The position numbers and the translations under genes are program-made. Below the pieces are notes generated by a model. The model did not search any database and was not told the DNA's origin. It worked only from the letters and a program-made list of their open reading frames with translations. From Tepidibacillus_B infernus (GTDB lineage Bacteria; Bacillota; Bacilli; Tepidibacillales; Tepidibacillaceae): a stretch of DNA of 64,000 bases. The stretch is from assembly GCF_048898065.1 (NCBI RefSeq), contig NZ_JBLWFI010000002.1, positions 62,001 to 126,000 of the forward strand, read 5' to 3'. Positions 39,177 to 48,073 of the stretch are shown in pieces. Each line of letters opens with the position of its first letter. Within the stretch, counting starts at the first letter, position 1.

Positions 39177-42100
39177 ATGGGCTTAAATCCATTGATTGCA
39201 TCAGAAAACATCATTGAGAAATACCTTAGGTATATTGAAACAACATTCTATATTGATGACAAAGAATACATGAAGCAATTTAGAAGTTATCTTCAGAAAA
39301 AAGATTTTTTTGCCAAAGGTCCCTATTTAGATTTCTCGGATTCCTTTGAATTTGGAAGAAGCGTAAACCAGTTGATTGATGAAGGGGTATTGAGCAGAGA
39401 ATTTGTCGAGCTCTATCGTGACAAAAGGAATCTGTTGACAAGGTCATTATATAAGCATCAAGAATTGTCCATTCGAAAAATAAAAGAAGGTCGAAATCTT
39501 ATTGTCACAACAGGTACAGGTTCAGGTAAGACGGAGTCTTTCCTTTTGCCTGTGATAAATTATTTAATGAAACAGAAGGAACGTGGTGTATTAAACGATG
39601 GTGTAAGAACATTGATTATTTATCCGATGAATGCCCTTGCTAATGATCAAATGAAAAGAATGAGAGAGGTGCTTGCTAATTATCCAAGCATTACTTTTGG
39701 GTCATACACTGGTGAAACAGAGAAAGCAGATAAAGATGCTTTGTCAAAATATATGTCTTTAAATAGCGGGCAAAAACCGCTGACGAATGAAAGAATATCA
39801 AGAAATCAAATGAAGGAAAGACCACCTCATATCTTAATTACGAACTATGCTATGTTGGAGTATTTACTGCTCAGACCAGCAGATAATGTTTTTTTTCACG
39901 GAGAGAACTCCAATGAGTGGAAATTCATTGTACTAGATGAAGCACATACTTATACCGGAGCAACAGGTATAGAAGTATCAATGTTGCTCAGAAGACTGAA
40001 AAATACATTGGCCACTCGAGAAGACATCCAATTTATTCTTACAAGTGCCACACTTGGAGACGAGAAAGACAATAAAGAAATATGTGATTTTGCCTCAAGA
40101 CTCTGCACTGGCGTAGCTTTTGATGAGAAGAGCATTGTAAGGGCTTTTAGATTTTCGGACTTCAATTCAAATGATGCAAAAGAATATCCGAGTGACATTT
40201 ATTACAAGATTAATCAACTAATTGATAAAAGCGTGTCCATAAATGAAATAAGGACACTGATCCATTCCTATGATAGTACTTTTACCAGTGTGGCAGATAA
40301 CGTTCAAGAGTTGTTATATGACTTCTTGGTTCAGGATCGCTTTTATTACAGAATGAGAGAAATTCTGAAGAATGAACCGGTCACTATAAAGAAAATATCT
40401 GAAGAGATGAAAGTCAACGAAATGGACGTGGTGGCTTTTGTTTCTATTGCTAGAAAAGCTGAAAAGAAAAATATCATGCTTCTTGATGCCAGATACCATA
40501 TGTTTATACGGGCACTTGAAGGGGCTTATGTTGTTTTAGGTGCAAATAAGGAATTATCAATCACACCGAGAGATAAAGCGTACATAGGGGGAAAAGAATT
40601 TAAGAGTTATAAAATATCAGTGTGCCAGTATTGTGGGCATATTTATCTGGAAGCTAAAATTGAGGATTCGTATTTGGTTCAGAAAAAGGAATACGAGAAT
40701 AAAGGCATCAATGATTTCTATATGCTTGTTAATAATGAAAATGATGAATTGTTCATTGATGAAGATACCATCGAAGATGAAGAGGAAAAAAACGTATTCA
40801 ACCTTTGTGGCAAATGCGGGAAGATTGTAAAATCAAATATTGTTAATGGATGCATATGCGATTGCGGTAAAGAGCATATGGTGAAAGTAATCGAACTGGT
40901 ACCTAAAAACAAAGTGTTAAATAAATGTGCAGCATGTGGACTGATAAATACACAAGGAACAGTTCTAAGAGGTTTTTATTTAGGCCAGGAAGCTGCAGCA
41001 AGCGTTATCGGATCTAGTCTATATGAAGAAATTCCTGCACAGGCTGTAGAGGTGCTAGAAACAGTTCATGAGATTGATAGTGATTTCTTTGGTGAAAGTG
41101 GTAGTTTGTCTGTTAAGGATATACTTACTAAAAGGGTTGAAAAGCAACTACTTGTTTTCTCTGATAGCAGGCAAGAAGCAGCCTATTTTGCTAGTTATTT
41201 TGATTTCACATATAACAACATTCTTAGAAGGAGATTGTTCATTGAAGCATTAAAAGAAATCCGAGAATACTCATCGACAGATGGAATAGAGATTAATGCA
41301 GCTGCTAAGAAATTAGCGGGTCTTCTAGAGCAGCATCAAATTGTTGAACCTGACTCATCACTTAAGGAGGCGTGGAAGACAATTTTATATGAAATCTCGA
41401 GCAATGATAGAAACAGCTTAGAGAACATTGGATTGATCCTGTTTGATTATCAGGCTGCAGCGCTACCGCAAATTGGAGCATTTAAAGGAAATGATGCTAC
41501 TACGCTGCAAAAGGTATTGGCAAACAGCTTCAAGAGGGATTGCATGTTTGATTTTCCGTATACTAAGGACATGCTTAAAGCGGATAAAGAGTATTACATT
41601 TACAAAGGCATTGAATCAACAATGTCAAAGTTTTTGAGCAAAGATGATAACAAGAAAAGCTATAGGAAATCATGGATTTCATCAAACAATGCTAATGTCA
41701 GGTTTGATTATATTAAAAAAACATTGAAAACAGACGACAAAGAAGAGATAAATAAATACCTTGAAAAGATATGGGATGGCGTATTTATCTCAAGAGGTGG
41801 ATTAATAGCAAAAGCGCCTGATCAATATGTTATGGACATATCTAGATTTAAAATTAGAACTTCATATTCACATGAGATTAAGTGGTATATTTGCAACAAG
41901 TGTGGAAAATTAACTGCCAACAATATTGGGAATGTATGTCCTGCAAATCGCTGTGATGGGAAACTAAAAGAATGCGATTTCGAAGTGGATTTTGCTAACA
42001 ATCATTACAGAAAACAGTATTTAGAACTTGATATTTTCCCGATGAAAGTAAAAGAACATACTGCTCAATTAAGTCCGGATACTGCTAAAAAATATCAAGA

Positions 42101-43928
42101 AATGTTTGTTAAAAAAGATATCAACGTATTGAGCTGTTCCACGACATTTGAAATGGGGGTTGATGTTGGAGAATTGGAAACAGTGTTCATGAAAAACATG
42201 CCACCTACACCTGCCAACTATGCTCAGAGAGCAGGACGTGCAGGACGAAGAAAAGATTCTGTTGCATATTCTCTTACATTTTGCAGATTGTCTTCTCATG
42301 ATCTGACTTATTTCAATGCGCCTGTGAAAATGATTAAGGGGAAAATATATCCGCCTAAGTTTAAAATAGAAAACGAAAAGATCGTAAAACGTCATATGAA
42401 TGCTGCAATTATTGCCGCATATTGGAGGGCTTATTCAGGGGCATATAAAGATGTGGGCACATTCTTTAATGCCGGAAATTACGAAGCCTTACTAAGTTAC
42501 ATCAAGGAACTGCCTGGAAAGGTTCGAGATTATATATATGAATTTGTGCCAGTCGAGCTTAGATGCAAGATAACAAACTGGTTAAAAGAACTGATCTCAG
42601 AAGATGGAATCTTAGAAAAAGTTCATAGTCAATATATAACTGAATTGAAAGAACTTGCTGAACTCCGAAAAGAAGCGCTTGAAAAAGCTGTTCAAGGTGG
42701 TTCAGTTGGAGATTATATTAAGAAAATTGATGATTATACTGAAAAAATAAAAAGTGAGGATATACTTGCGTTTTTATCTAAGAAAAATATCATACCCAAG
42801 TATGGGTTCCCGGTTGATACTGTTGAATTAGTTACGTCATTTGATAAAAATGCACTAAGCAATAGTTTTGGGAAGTCATCAAAACTGAGGTTGCAGAGAG
42901 ATTTAATGATTGCTATATCCGAGTATGCACCGGGATCAGAGGTTATTGCTGACGGAGATATCTATAAAAGTCAATTTATTAAGCGACCAACAGGGCATAA
43001 CAAGATATGGGATTTGTTTGATTTTGGCGTTTGCTCAAACAAGCAGTGTGGGCACTTGAATATTAAGCGGCATATTTCTGAAGATGAAAATAAGTTTATA
43101 GGTAAATGTGAAATATGCGGTGAAGTAGTCTACAAGGATAATACCTTCATTATTCCTGAGTATGGCTTTATTATCAGCCCACAGATTAATAAATCTACAA
43201 CGAAGAAACCTGAACGCACTTACAGAGGGGAAATATACTATATTGGGGATAAAAAGGAAACTGTTGAAAATGAAAACAAGGAATTAAGGATCAACAACCA
43301 TATAATAAAGATTAAATCGACATCAAATGACGAATTGGTTGTGATCAACACATCAAATTTCTTTGTATGTGATTCTTGCGGGTATGCCAAAGTTGATGAA
43401 AAGCATAAAGAAGAAAGCTTTATCATTGATAAAGATTATCATAACAACCCATACGGCAGGGCATGCATAAATAAGAAACTCTATAGAAGAACATTAGGGC
43501 ACAAATTTAAAACTGACGTAGCTTATATATCGTTGAGTTGTTATTTGGAAAAAGAGAAGGCATTGTCAGTTGTATATGCATTACTTGAAGGTGTTAGCCA
43601 ATACCTTGGTATAGAGCGCAATGATATTTCAGGTACGCTTCATTACAATAGACTAGAAAGTGGAGTTTGGGAAACCAATTTTATACTGTTTGATACAGTA
43701 CCCGGAGGAGCTGGGCATGTCAGAAGAATTGGTGAAGCTGATGAAGCCCAACTTAAGAACATGTTAATGAAATCGCTTGAAATTGTAAAACAATGTCATT
43801 GTGGTGAAGACAGTAATGGTGACTCAGCGTGCTATAGTTGCTTGTGTAATTATTATAATCAGAAGCATCATGACATAATCAAAAGACGATATGCAGTAGA
43901 GTTTTTTGAAAATATTCTTTATAAATAA
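39177..43928 (+). CDS. DEAD-box helicase with zinc clusters and DUF1998-type C-terminus
   Basis: ATG at 39177 (MGLNPLIASEN) is chosen because GAGGTG lies 7 bases upstream; GTG at 39168 lies inside that site. About 1583 residues. SF2 motifs: TGTGSGKTES (about 112-121), LDEAHTYTGATG (about 252), LTSATLGD (about 287), and QRAGRAGRR (about 1017). Several CxxC pairs lie between the helicase lobes and in the C-terminal half (CQYCG, CGKCG, CAACG, CNKCG, CEICG, CDSCG). The C-terminal CYSCLCNYYNQKHHD is the DUF1998 signature shared by MrfA, DrmB and DruE. These proteins move on DNA using ATP; DrmB and DruE act in phage defence. Intact. Confidence 0.9.
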   Translation: MGLNPLIASENIIEKYLRYIETTFYIDDKEYMKQFRSYLQKKDFFAKGPYLDFSDSFEFGRSVNQLIDEGVLSREFVELYRDKRNLLTRSLYKHQELSIRKIKEGRNLIVTTGTGSGKTESFLLPVINYLMKQKERGVLNDGVRTLIIYPMNALANDQMKRMREVLANYPSITFGSYTGETEKADKDALSKYMSLNSGQKPLTNERISRNQMKERPPHILITNYAMLEYLLLRPADNVFFHGENSNEWKFIVLDEAHTYTGATGIEVSMLLRRLKNTLATREDIQFILTSATLGDEKDNKEICDFASRLCTGVAFDEKSIVRAFRFSDFNSNDAKEYPSDIYYKINQLIDKSVSINEIRTLIHSYDSTFTSVADNVQELLYDFLVQDRFYYRMREILKNEPVTIKKISEEMKVNEMDVVAFVSIARKAEKKNIMLLDARYHMFIRALEGAYVVLGANKELSITPRDKAYIGGKEFKSYKISVCQYCGHIYLEAKIEDSYLVQKKEYENKGINDFYMLVNNENDELFIDEDTIEDEEEKNVFNLCGKCGKIVKSNIVNGCICDCGKEHMVKVIELVPKNKVLNKCAACGLINTQGTVLRGFYLGQEAAASVIGSSLYEEIPAQAVEVLETVHEIDSDFFGESGSLSVKDILTKRVEKQLLVFSDSRQEAAYFASYFDFTYNNILRRRLFIEALKEIREYSSTDGIEINAAAKKLAGLLEQHQIVEPDSSLKEAWKTILYEISSNDRNSLENIGLILFDYQAAALPQIGAFKGNDATTLQKVLANSFKRDCMFDFPYTKDMLKADKEYYIYKGIESTMSKFLSKDDNKKSYRKSWISSNNANVRFDYIKKTLKTDDKEEINKYLEKIWDGVFISRGGLIAKAPDQYVMDISRFKIRTSYSHEIKWYICNKCGKLTANNIGNVCPANRCDGKLKECDFEVDFANNHYRKQYLELDIFPMKVKEHTAQLSPDTAKKYQEMFVKKDINVLSCSTTFEMGVDVGELETVFMKNMPPTPANYAQRAGRAGRRKDSVAYSLTFCRLSSHDLTYFNAPVKMIKGKIYPPKFKIENEKIVKRHMNAAIIAAYWRAYSGAYKDVGTFFNAGNYEALLSYIKELPGKVRDYIYEFVPVELRCKITNWLKELISEDGILEKVHSQYITELKELAELRKEALEKAVQGGSVGDYIKKIDDYTEKIKSEDILAFLSKKNIIPKYGFPVDTVELVTSFDKNALSNSFGKSSKLRLQRDLMIAISEYAPGSEVIADGDIYKSQFIKRPTGHNKIWDLFDFGVCSNKQCGHLNIKRHISEDENKFIGKCEICGEVVYKDNTFIIPEYGFIISPQINKSTTKKPERTYRGEIYYIGDKKETVENENKELRINNHIIKIKSTSNDELVVINTSNFFVCDSCGYAKVDEKHKEESFIIDKDYHNNPYGRACINKKLYRRTLGHKFKTDVAYISLSCYLEKEKALSVVYALLEGVSQYLGIERNDISGTLHYNRLESGVWETNFILFDTVPGGAGHVRRIGEADEAQLKNMLMKSLEIVKQCHCGEDSNGDSACYSCLCNYYNQKHHDIIKRRYAVEFFENILYK

Positions 43929-44290
43929 GAACTATATATGTATTAAGTGTCGAGAGGAAGTCGAGCTATTATTGATATTGATATGTTCCCTTATACCTCG
44001 GTTTTTTTAATTGATATGTTCCCACGAACCTAAGGTTCAAAAAATGTCCCCAGACATCTATACTATGCACTCAAGGCATACAGAATGTTGCGTAAAAATT
44101 GAACGGGTGAAAGGCTGATGAATGGAGGGTTTGGTGGACTTTAATATTTTGCTATTCTTGGTTAACCCTTGAGTACATAAAAAAATATATCGTCAAGGTA
44201 ATAGGGCTGCATTTAATATTGTGATAAATTTGATGTAGTATTTTACGAATAAAATGTATATAATAATAGCAAAGAAGGAGGCGGTTATAA
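43929..44290. other. 362-bp gap with 14-bp direct repeats
   Basis: ATTGATATGTTCCC occurs at 43977-43990 and 44010-44023. Such spaced repeats resemble terminal repeats of IS21-type elements, but no transposase is present. The promoter of the antitoxin gene must be in the last 60 bp, where TATAAT (near 44257) is seen. Confidence 0.45.
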
Positions 44291-44545
44291 ATGCCAAACA
44301 TTAAACCCATATCAGATTTAAGAAATTACAACGAAATCCTGCGGGACATTGCCATAGGTGAGCCAGTGTTTTTAACAAAAAATGGCAGAGGAAAATTTGC
44401 TATTATTGATATTACTGAATATGAGAAATTAAAGGCTTCACTAAAGCTGATGTCACAGCTTGCCCAAGGAGAACTGGCCGGGAAAGAGAAAGGATGGATG
44501 ACAATAGAGGAAGTGGAAGCAGAACTGGGGATTGAGGATGTATAA
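44291..44545 (+). CDS. Phd/YefM-type antitoxin
   Basis: 84 residues; ATG after AAGGAGG. N-terminal DNA-binding fold (PISDLRNYNEILRDIAIGEP, VFLTKNGRGKFAIIDI) and a C-terminal toxin-binding tail (KGWMTIEEVEAELGIEDV). It overlaps the toxin gene by 8 bp. It should autoregulate the pair. Its last 39 codons recur, slightly diverged, at 61573-61689. Confidence 0.88.
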   Translation: MPNIKPISDLRNYNEILRDIAIGEPVFLTKNGRGKFAIIDITEYEKLKASLKLMSQLAQGELAGKEKGWMTIEEVEAELGIEDV

Positions 44546-44870
44546 GTTGAAAATTTCACCTGAAGCTAAAGATGATTTAGCACAAATTAAAGACTATATT
44601 TCTAAAGAACTTGGCAATCCACAGGCAGCTATAAATCTTGTTTCTAAAATCACCAAAAAGATACGTGGGTTGACAGAGTATTCTGGAATAGGTGCGCCAC
44701 TATCTTCCGTCCTAGATATACAAATAGATTACCGTTTCCTTGTTTGTGACAATTACTTGATATTTTACAGGTACGAAGATGGAATTGTTTTCGTGTCAAG
44801 AATCTTATACGGTAGACGGAATTATACGCGTATCCTATTCGGTGATTTGCATGAGGATGAAGAAATATAG
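44538..44870 (+). CDS. RelE/ParE-family toxin
   Basis: 110 residues from ATG at 44538 (MYKLKISPEAKDDL); TTG at 44532 is an alternative. The RelE/ParE fold is shown by PEAKDDLAQIKDYISKEL, YRFLVCDNYLIFYRYE and VSRILYGRRNY. RelE members cut mRNA in the ribosome while ParE members poison gyrase; the sequence does not decide which. Translationally coupled to its antitoxin and intact, so probably active. Confidence 0.88.
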   Translation: MYKLKISPEAKDDLAQIKDYISKELGNPQAAINLVSKITKKIRGLTEYSGIGAPLSSVLDIQIDYRFLVCDNYLIFYRYEDGIVFVSRILYGRRNYTRILFGDLHEDEEI

Positions 44871-45165
44871 AATATAAAATTTTATTTGATCAACTATTAT
44901 ATCGACTTAGATCCGGCAGAAAGCCTTGAGGATGTTTGCATGAGAATAAAAATAGTTGATATTCTTTCTAAAAAGGAATCAGAAAGAAATACAATAGAAG
45001 CGGCGACATTATTTTTGTACACTCAAAGCATTCAGAGACGGTTTGTCTGCTTGAAAGGCCATAAAGTCTTGCAAATAAAGGGTTAGGACAGTATCTTATA
45101 AGGAATAAGACTCAGAAATTTCAATGCTTTATGATGAATTATCGAGGGTTAATTGAAGAGTTAAT

Positions 45166-45192
45166 AAAACCGTGGCTGCTTGTCACGGTTTT
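45166..45192 (+). terminator. Terminator
   Basis: AAAACCGTG (45166-45174) pairs perfectly with CACGGTTTT (45184-45192), followed by ATTATTTG. Confidence 0.75.
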
Positions 45193-45242
45193 ATTATTTG
45201 TAAGGGTTTATTTGTGAGGTTTAGTTTTCATATTGCAGATAG

Positions 45243-45265
45243 AACGTGTGTTTGGTATGATATAT
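45243..45265 (+). promoter_or_regulatory. Repeated SOS-box-like promoter fragment, copy 2
   Basis: An exact 23-bp copy of 33903-33925, here preceded by AG, so it reads GAAC-GTGT-GTTT, close to a LexA/DinR box, over an extended -10. A 28-codon ORF begins 5 bp later but matches nothing. Probably the orphan promoter of a lost damage-inducible gene. Confidence 0.45.
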
Positions 45266-45379
45266 TTATGGCGCACATCAGGATATTGCTTTCGAATTTG
45301 CATCATGGATTTCGTGTCCCCTGGTCCTTGAACAGTGGAATAGCTGAGTTTGTGTAAAAATAGGTTTGGTGGTGTTATT

Positions 45380-45732
45380 TTGTCAAATCAGACTACTCAT
45401 AACAATCATTATATACCACAATTTTATCTTAAAACTGGAGCAAAGACGGTAATAGTATCTTTGTTTACAGTTTACTTGTACCTGATTCCAGAATCCCTTA
45501 TTAGAATCATAGAAAAATCTATTAAAAGGTCATAGCTTGGATGAAGCTGAATCAAAAAAGCTCGCCCGCTTTATTGGCGCTCAATATATGAGGACACCTC
45601 AAAGTAACGGTTGTTAAAGATATGAACAAGGTGAACGTTGATTCGTTAATAGGTAAAGGAATGTATCTATTTGCATTAAAGCATCTACTTACGAAAACGG
45701 TAAATGTTCTGGAAAAACATAAATGGTACTAA
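45380..45732 (+). pseudogene. DUF4238 protein remnant
   Basis: TTG at 45380 after GGTGGTG starts SNQTTHNNHYIPQFYLK, the DUF4238 N-terminal signature. After loss of the middle, EAESKKLARFIGAQYMRTPQ (about 45545-45610) and a third piece in another frame (MYLFALKHLLTKTVNVLEKH, to 45732) match later parts of that family. DUF4238 proteins are uncharacterised and often sit in defence or mobile regions. Non-functional. Confidence 0.65.
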
Positions 45733-45798
45733 GACAAGTTGGAACAAATGTTGTTTTTAAAAGATTAAGAAAGTATAACTTTCTTCCATTGGTCATTT

Positions 45799-45964
45799 AA
45801 GGGTTTGTATATTCCATAAGCTGCGACATAGCGTGACTAGCAGCTTTAGCTGTGTAGCACGACTTGTACATTTTGTGTGCCTTCAGAAGTGCCCTTCTCT
45901 CCGTAATCTTTCTTCATAGAAGGGCACGGATGACGGAGCGCGATGGAATATACAAACCTTTTTT
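45799..45964 (+). ncRNA. Candidate structured RNA or MITE-like element
   Basis: A 16-bp perfect closing stem GGTTTGTATATTCCAT (45802-45817) pairs with ATGGAATATACAAACC (45943-45958), followed by TTTTTT. Inside are CAGCTTTAGCTG (45841-45852) enclosed by CGTG/CACG (45832-45835 with 45858-45861), and GTGCCCTTCT/AGAAGGGCAC (45889-45898 with 45918-45927). A multi-branched fold with a terminator T run suggests a small stable RNA of about 160 nt. The long terminal inverted repeat would also fit a miniature transposable element. No known RNA family recognised. Confidence 0.5.
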
Positions 45965-46119
45965 AACCAATCGTCGGCCAACGGATTTTCTATATAAAAA
46001 TATAGCATGTTTAATAGCTTGGCCGATTACGGCAGCTGCAGATAGTTTTCGATATCAAAAGCCACATATTTTCCATTTCAGCAGCACGGTGAAGATGGAT
46101 TGAAATATTCTGACGCAGG

Positions 46120-46146
46120 AGTCTCAAATATCCTGGGAGACTTTTT
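46120..46146 (+). terminator. Terminator
   Basis: AGTCTC (46120-46125) pairs with GAGACT (46137-46142), then TTTT. Confidence 0.6.
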
Positions 46147-46330
46147 AAAACTTTATTGGTATGAGGCAGATGAAAATAATACGCAAACAATACCCTGCCG
46201 CCAAGGCCCCATCAGGCTCAGATATACAGATAACAAAAATCATTCCATAGTATAAACAGCAGATGCATCATACAATAATTTGTTATTGCATGATAGTAGA
46301 ATATTGCGAACTTATTAACTATTTTTAAGC

Positions 46331-46362
46331 AAGGAGTGCAGTTAAATAAAATTGTACTCCTT
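46331..46362 (+). terminator. Terminator upstream of ADH promoter
   Basis: AAGGAGTGCA (46331-46340) pairs with TGTACTCCTT (46353-46362) with one internal mismatch, followed by TTT. It isolates the promoter at 46377 from upstream transcription. Confidence 0.75.
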
Positions 46363-46376
46363 TTTGTTAAAAGTGT

Positions 46377-46407
46377 TTGACTTGGAGTTAACTCCAAGTA
46401 TTAAACT
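46377..46407 (+). promoter_or_regulatory. MerR/AdhR-type promoter and operator for the ADH gene
   Basis: TTGACT (46377-46382) and TAAACT (46402-46407) are spaced 19 bp apart. The spacer carries the perfect palindrome CTTGGAGTTAACTCCAAG (46381-46398), identical to the one before the MerR gene at 49474-49491. An AAGGAGG site follows at 46425. The IS110 copy now separates this leader from the ADH start codon. Confidence 0.8.
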
Positions 46408-46519
46408 AATACTACAAAAATATTAAGGAGGTTTAGCGTGAAAAATAAGCTTAAATTTGGTAAAAAAGGGCGCAGCAAACTAAGGTCTTTAAAGACCTAA
46501 AAAAAATCAAGCTTTGGTT

Positions 46520-47776
46520 TTAAGCTACAGAAATGTCAGAAGCCTTTATTATACCTTGGGCAATTAGGAGTTTTATTGCCTGATTAATAGCTTTCTCTTT
46601 CTGCTTGTCCTGCATTTCTTGTGGCATATCAATTTTATACAAGTCGCTTGGATTCCACACTTCGCCAGTAACAAACATATTGTATATGGCGGTGAGTATC
46701 ATCCTTGCAATAGCGATTATGGCTCTTTTTTTGCCTCTCCTTTTAGAAATGCGTTCGTACTTGATTTTGTAGTAAGGAGACTTATCCGATTTCACGGCTG
46801 CATGGGCAACTTGTACCAATGCAGGTTTGAGGTATACACCGGCACGTGTAATACGGACAGATTTCTTCTTACCAGCAGATTCATTATTGCCAGGTGTTAG
46901 TCCCGCCCAGCAGCACAAACGCTTGGAGTTGGCAAATTGAGACATATCTGTACCAATCTCGGAGATAATGGTGATTGCAGATGCTCTATTAACTCCGGGA
47001 ATGGTACATAAAAGGTTAATGGCACTTTCATAAGGTTCGACCAACTTATCCAGTTTTTCGTCCAGTTCAGCAATCGAATTGGTTACGAAGTCGAGGTGAG
47101 AACGAACCATGATCATACGTTCTTTTTGTTCCTGAGTCATTTGGTATCCTTCAATAGATTCAACCACGTTATCTGCTTTTTTTTTCAAAGATTTATGAAG
47201 AAGAGAAGTACAGTATTCCGGGTCAAAGGTATCAGAGGAAATCAGATAGTCCGTGATGGAAGTGGCAGATTTGCCAAACATGTCGGAAACGACAGCATCA
47301 AGGGCTACATTACAGACTGTGAAAGCGTTTTGAAAACGGTTCTTTTCACTGCTTCTACAAGAAACAAGTTTAGAACGGTAGCGAGTGTATTCACGAAGAA
47401 TACGGACTGGTTTATTAGGGATATAGCTTCCTGGTACTAAACCAAGGCGGAAAAGGTCAGCAATCCACTTAGAATCTTTTTTATCATCCTTATTTCCTTT
47501 TACAGCCTTCACCCATTTGGGGTTAGCAACAGTCATACGGATGGTATCTTCCAAAAGATTGTAGACAGGAACCCAATATTTCCCGGTCGATTCCATGCAC
47601 ATATCATAGCAGTTGTTATCAATCAGCCACTGCTTGAATTGAAGAATGGAATTGTTAAAAGTAGAAAATCTCTTTTTTGAATAATGAGGGGTAATCCCCT
47701 GTGAAGTAATAATTGTGGCGACGAGAAAAGTCTTATGCACATCGACACCGCAACAGATAGGATAAACAACTTTCAT
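46520..47776 (-). CDS. IS110-family transposase, copy 1
   Basis: 418 residues from ATG at 47776 (MKVVYPICCGVDVHK), preceded by AGGAGGCTGTGCC. The N-terminal DEDD RuvC-like domain has GVDVHKTFLVATI, CMESTGKYWVP and DKKDSKWIADLFRLG. The C-terminal Tnp domain has TIPGVNRASAITIISEIG and GNNESAGKKKSVRITRAG with the conserved Ser. IS110 recombinases are guided to donor and target by a bridge RNA from their own untranslated end. Identical to copy 2, so recent transposition. Confidence 0.95.
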   Translation of the reverse strand: MKVVYPICCGVDVHKTFLVATIITSQGITPHYSKKRFSTFNNSILQFKQWLIDNNCYDMCMESTGKYWVPVYNLLEDTIRMTVANPKWVKAVKGNKDDKKDSKWIADLFRLGLVPGSYIPNKPVRILREYTRYRSKLVSCRSSEKNRFQNAFTVCNVALDAVVSDMFGKSATSITDYLISSDTFDPEYCTSLLHKSLKKKADNVVESIEGYQMTQEQKERMIMVRSHLDFVTNSIAELDEKLDKLVEPYESAINLLCTIPGVNRASAITIISEIGTDMSQFANSKRLCCWAGLTPGNNESAGKKKSVRITRAGVYLKPALVQVAHAAVKSDKSPYYKIKYERISKRRGKKRAIIAIARMILTAIYNMFVTGEVWNPSDLYKIDMPQEMQDKQKEKAINQAIKLLIAQGIIKASDISVA

Positions 47777-48073
47777 GGCACAGCCTCCTTTCATAATTGG
47801 AGGAAGAAGACATTGACTGAACCATCACACATTTAACAAAGAGCTAAAACAATGATTAGCGTGCGGTCTTATAGAACCACTTATTTGTGCTTGAAAGATG
47901 ATTCTTACACTGGTTATTATACTGTTTTGAACTGAGAAGTAATCTACGACTCACCTCGCCGTGCTTTGTAGTATATCTTCTCCTTAAGTTAATCATAGCA
48001 AAGTGGTGAAAGCCGCACACCATTTTTCATTACTATTTGTGCCGCCAGCGCTAGCGGCGGAATGGAGGTTATT
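47777..48073 (-). other. IS110 untranslated end, candidate bridge RNA region
   Basis: About 297 bp without a gene upstream of the transposase. It contains CCGCCAGCGCTAGCGGCGG (48041-48059), a strong hairpin near the outer edge, and several shorter stems. IS110-group elements encode their bridge RNA here (known for IS621). I cannot draw its guide loops reliably by eye. Confidence 0.5.

Larger units (their letters stand above)
44871..45379. other. Gap with doubtful ORF, terminator and repeated promoter
   Basis: A TTG-started 66-codon frame at 44886-45086 (LDPAESLEDVCMRIKIVDIL inside) has no ribosome site and no recognised family. The terminator at 45166-45192 and the promoter-like repeat at 45243-45265 follow. 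Nothing else is seen. Confidence 0.3.

Noticed and set aside
36359..43928. Firm naming as Druantia type III or DISARM
   Set aside because: The DUF1998-type helicase is shared by several systems; the 935-aa partner shows no motif I can match to DruH, and no DrmA, DrmC or methyltransferase is present.
43977..44023. IS21-type element
   Set aside because: Only two 14-bp direct repeats are seen; there is no istA or istB sequence.
44886..45086. 66-codon gene after the toxin
   Set aside because: TTG start without ribosome site, no family, and AT-rich composition in which such frames arise by chance; kept only as a note.
45799..45964. Group II intron or known riboswitch
   Set aside because: No domain V signature, no intron-encoded protein, and no conserved core of a riboswitch class that I recognise.
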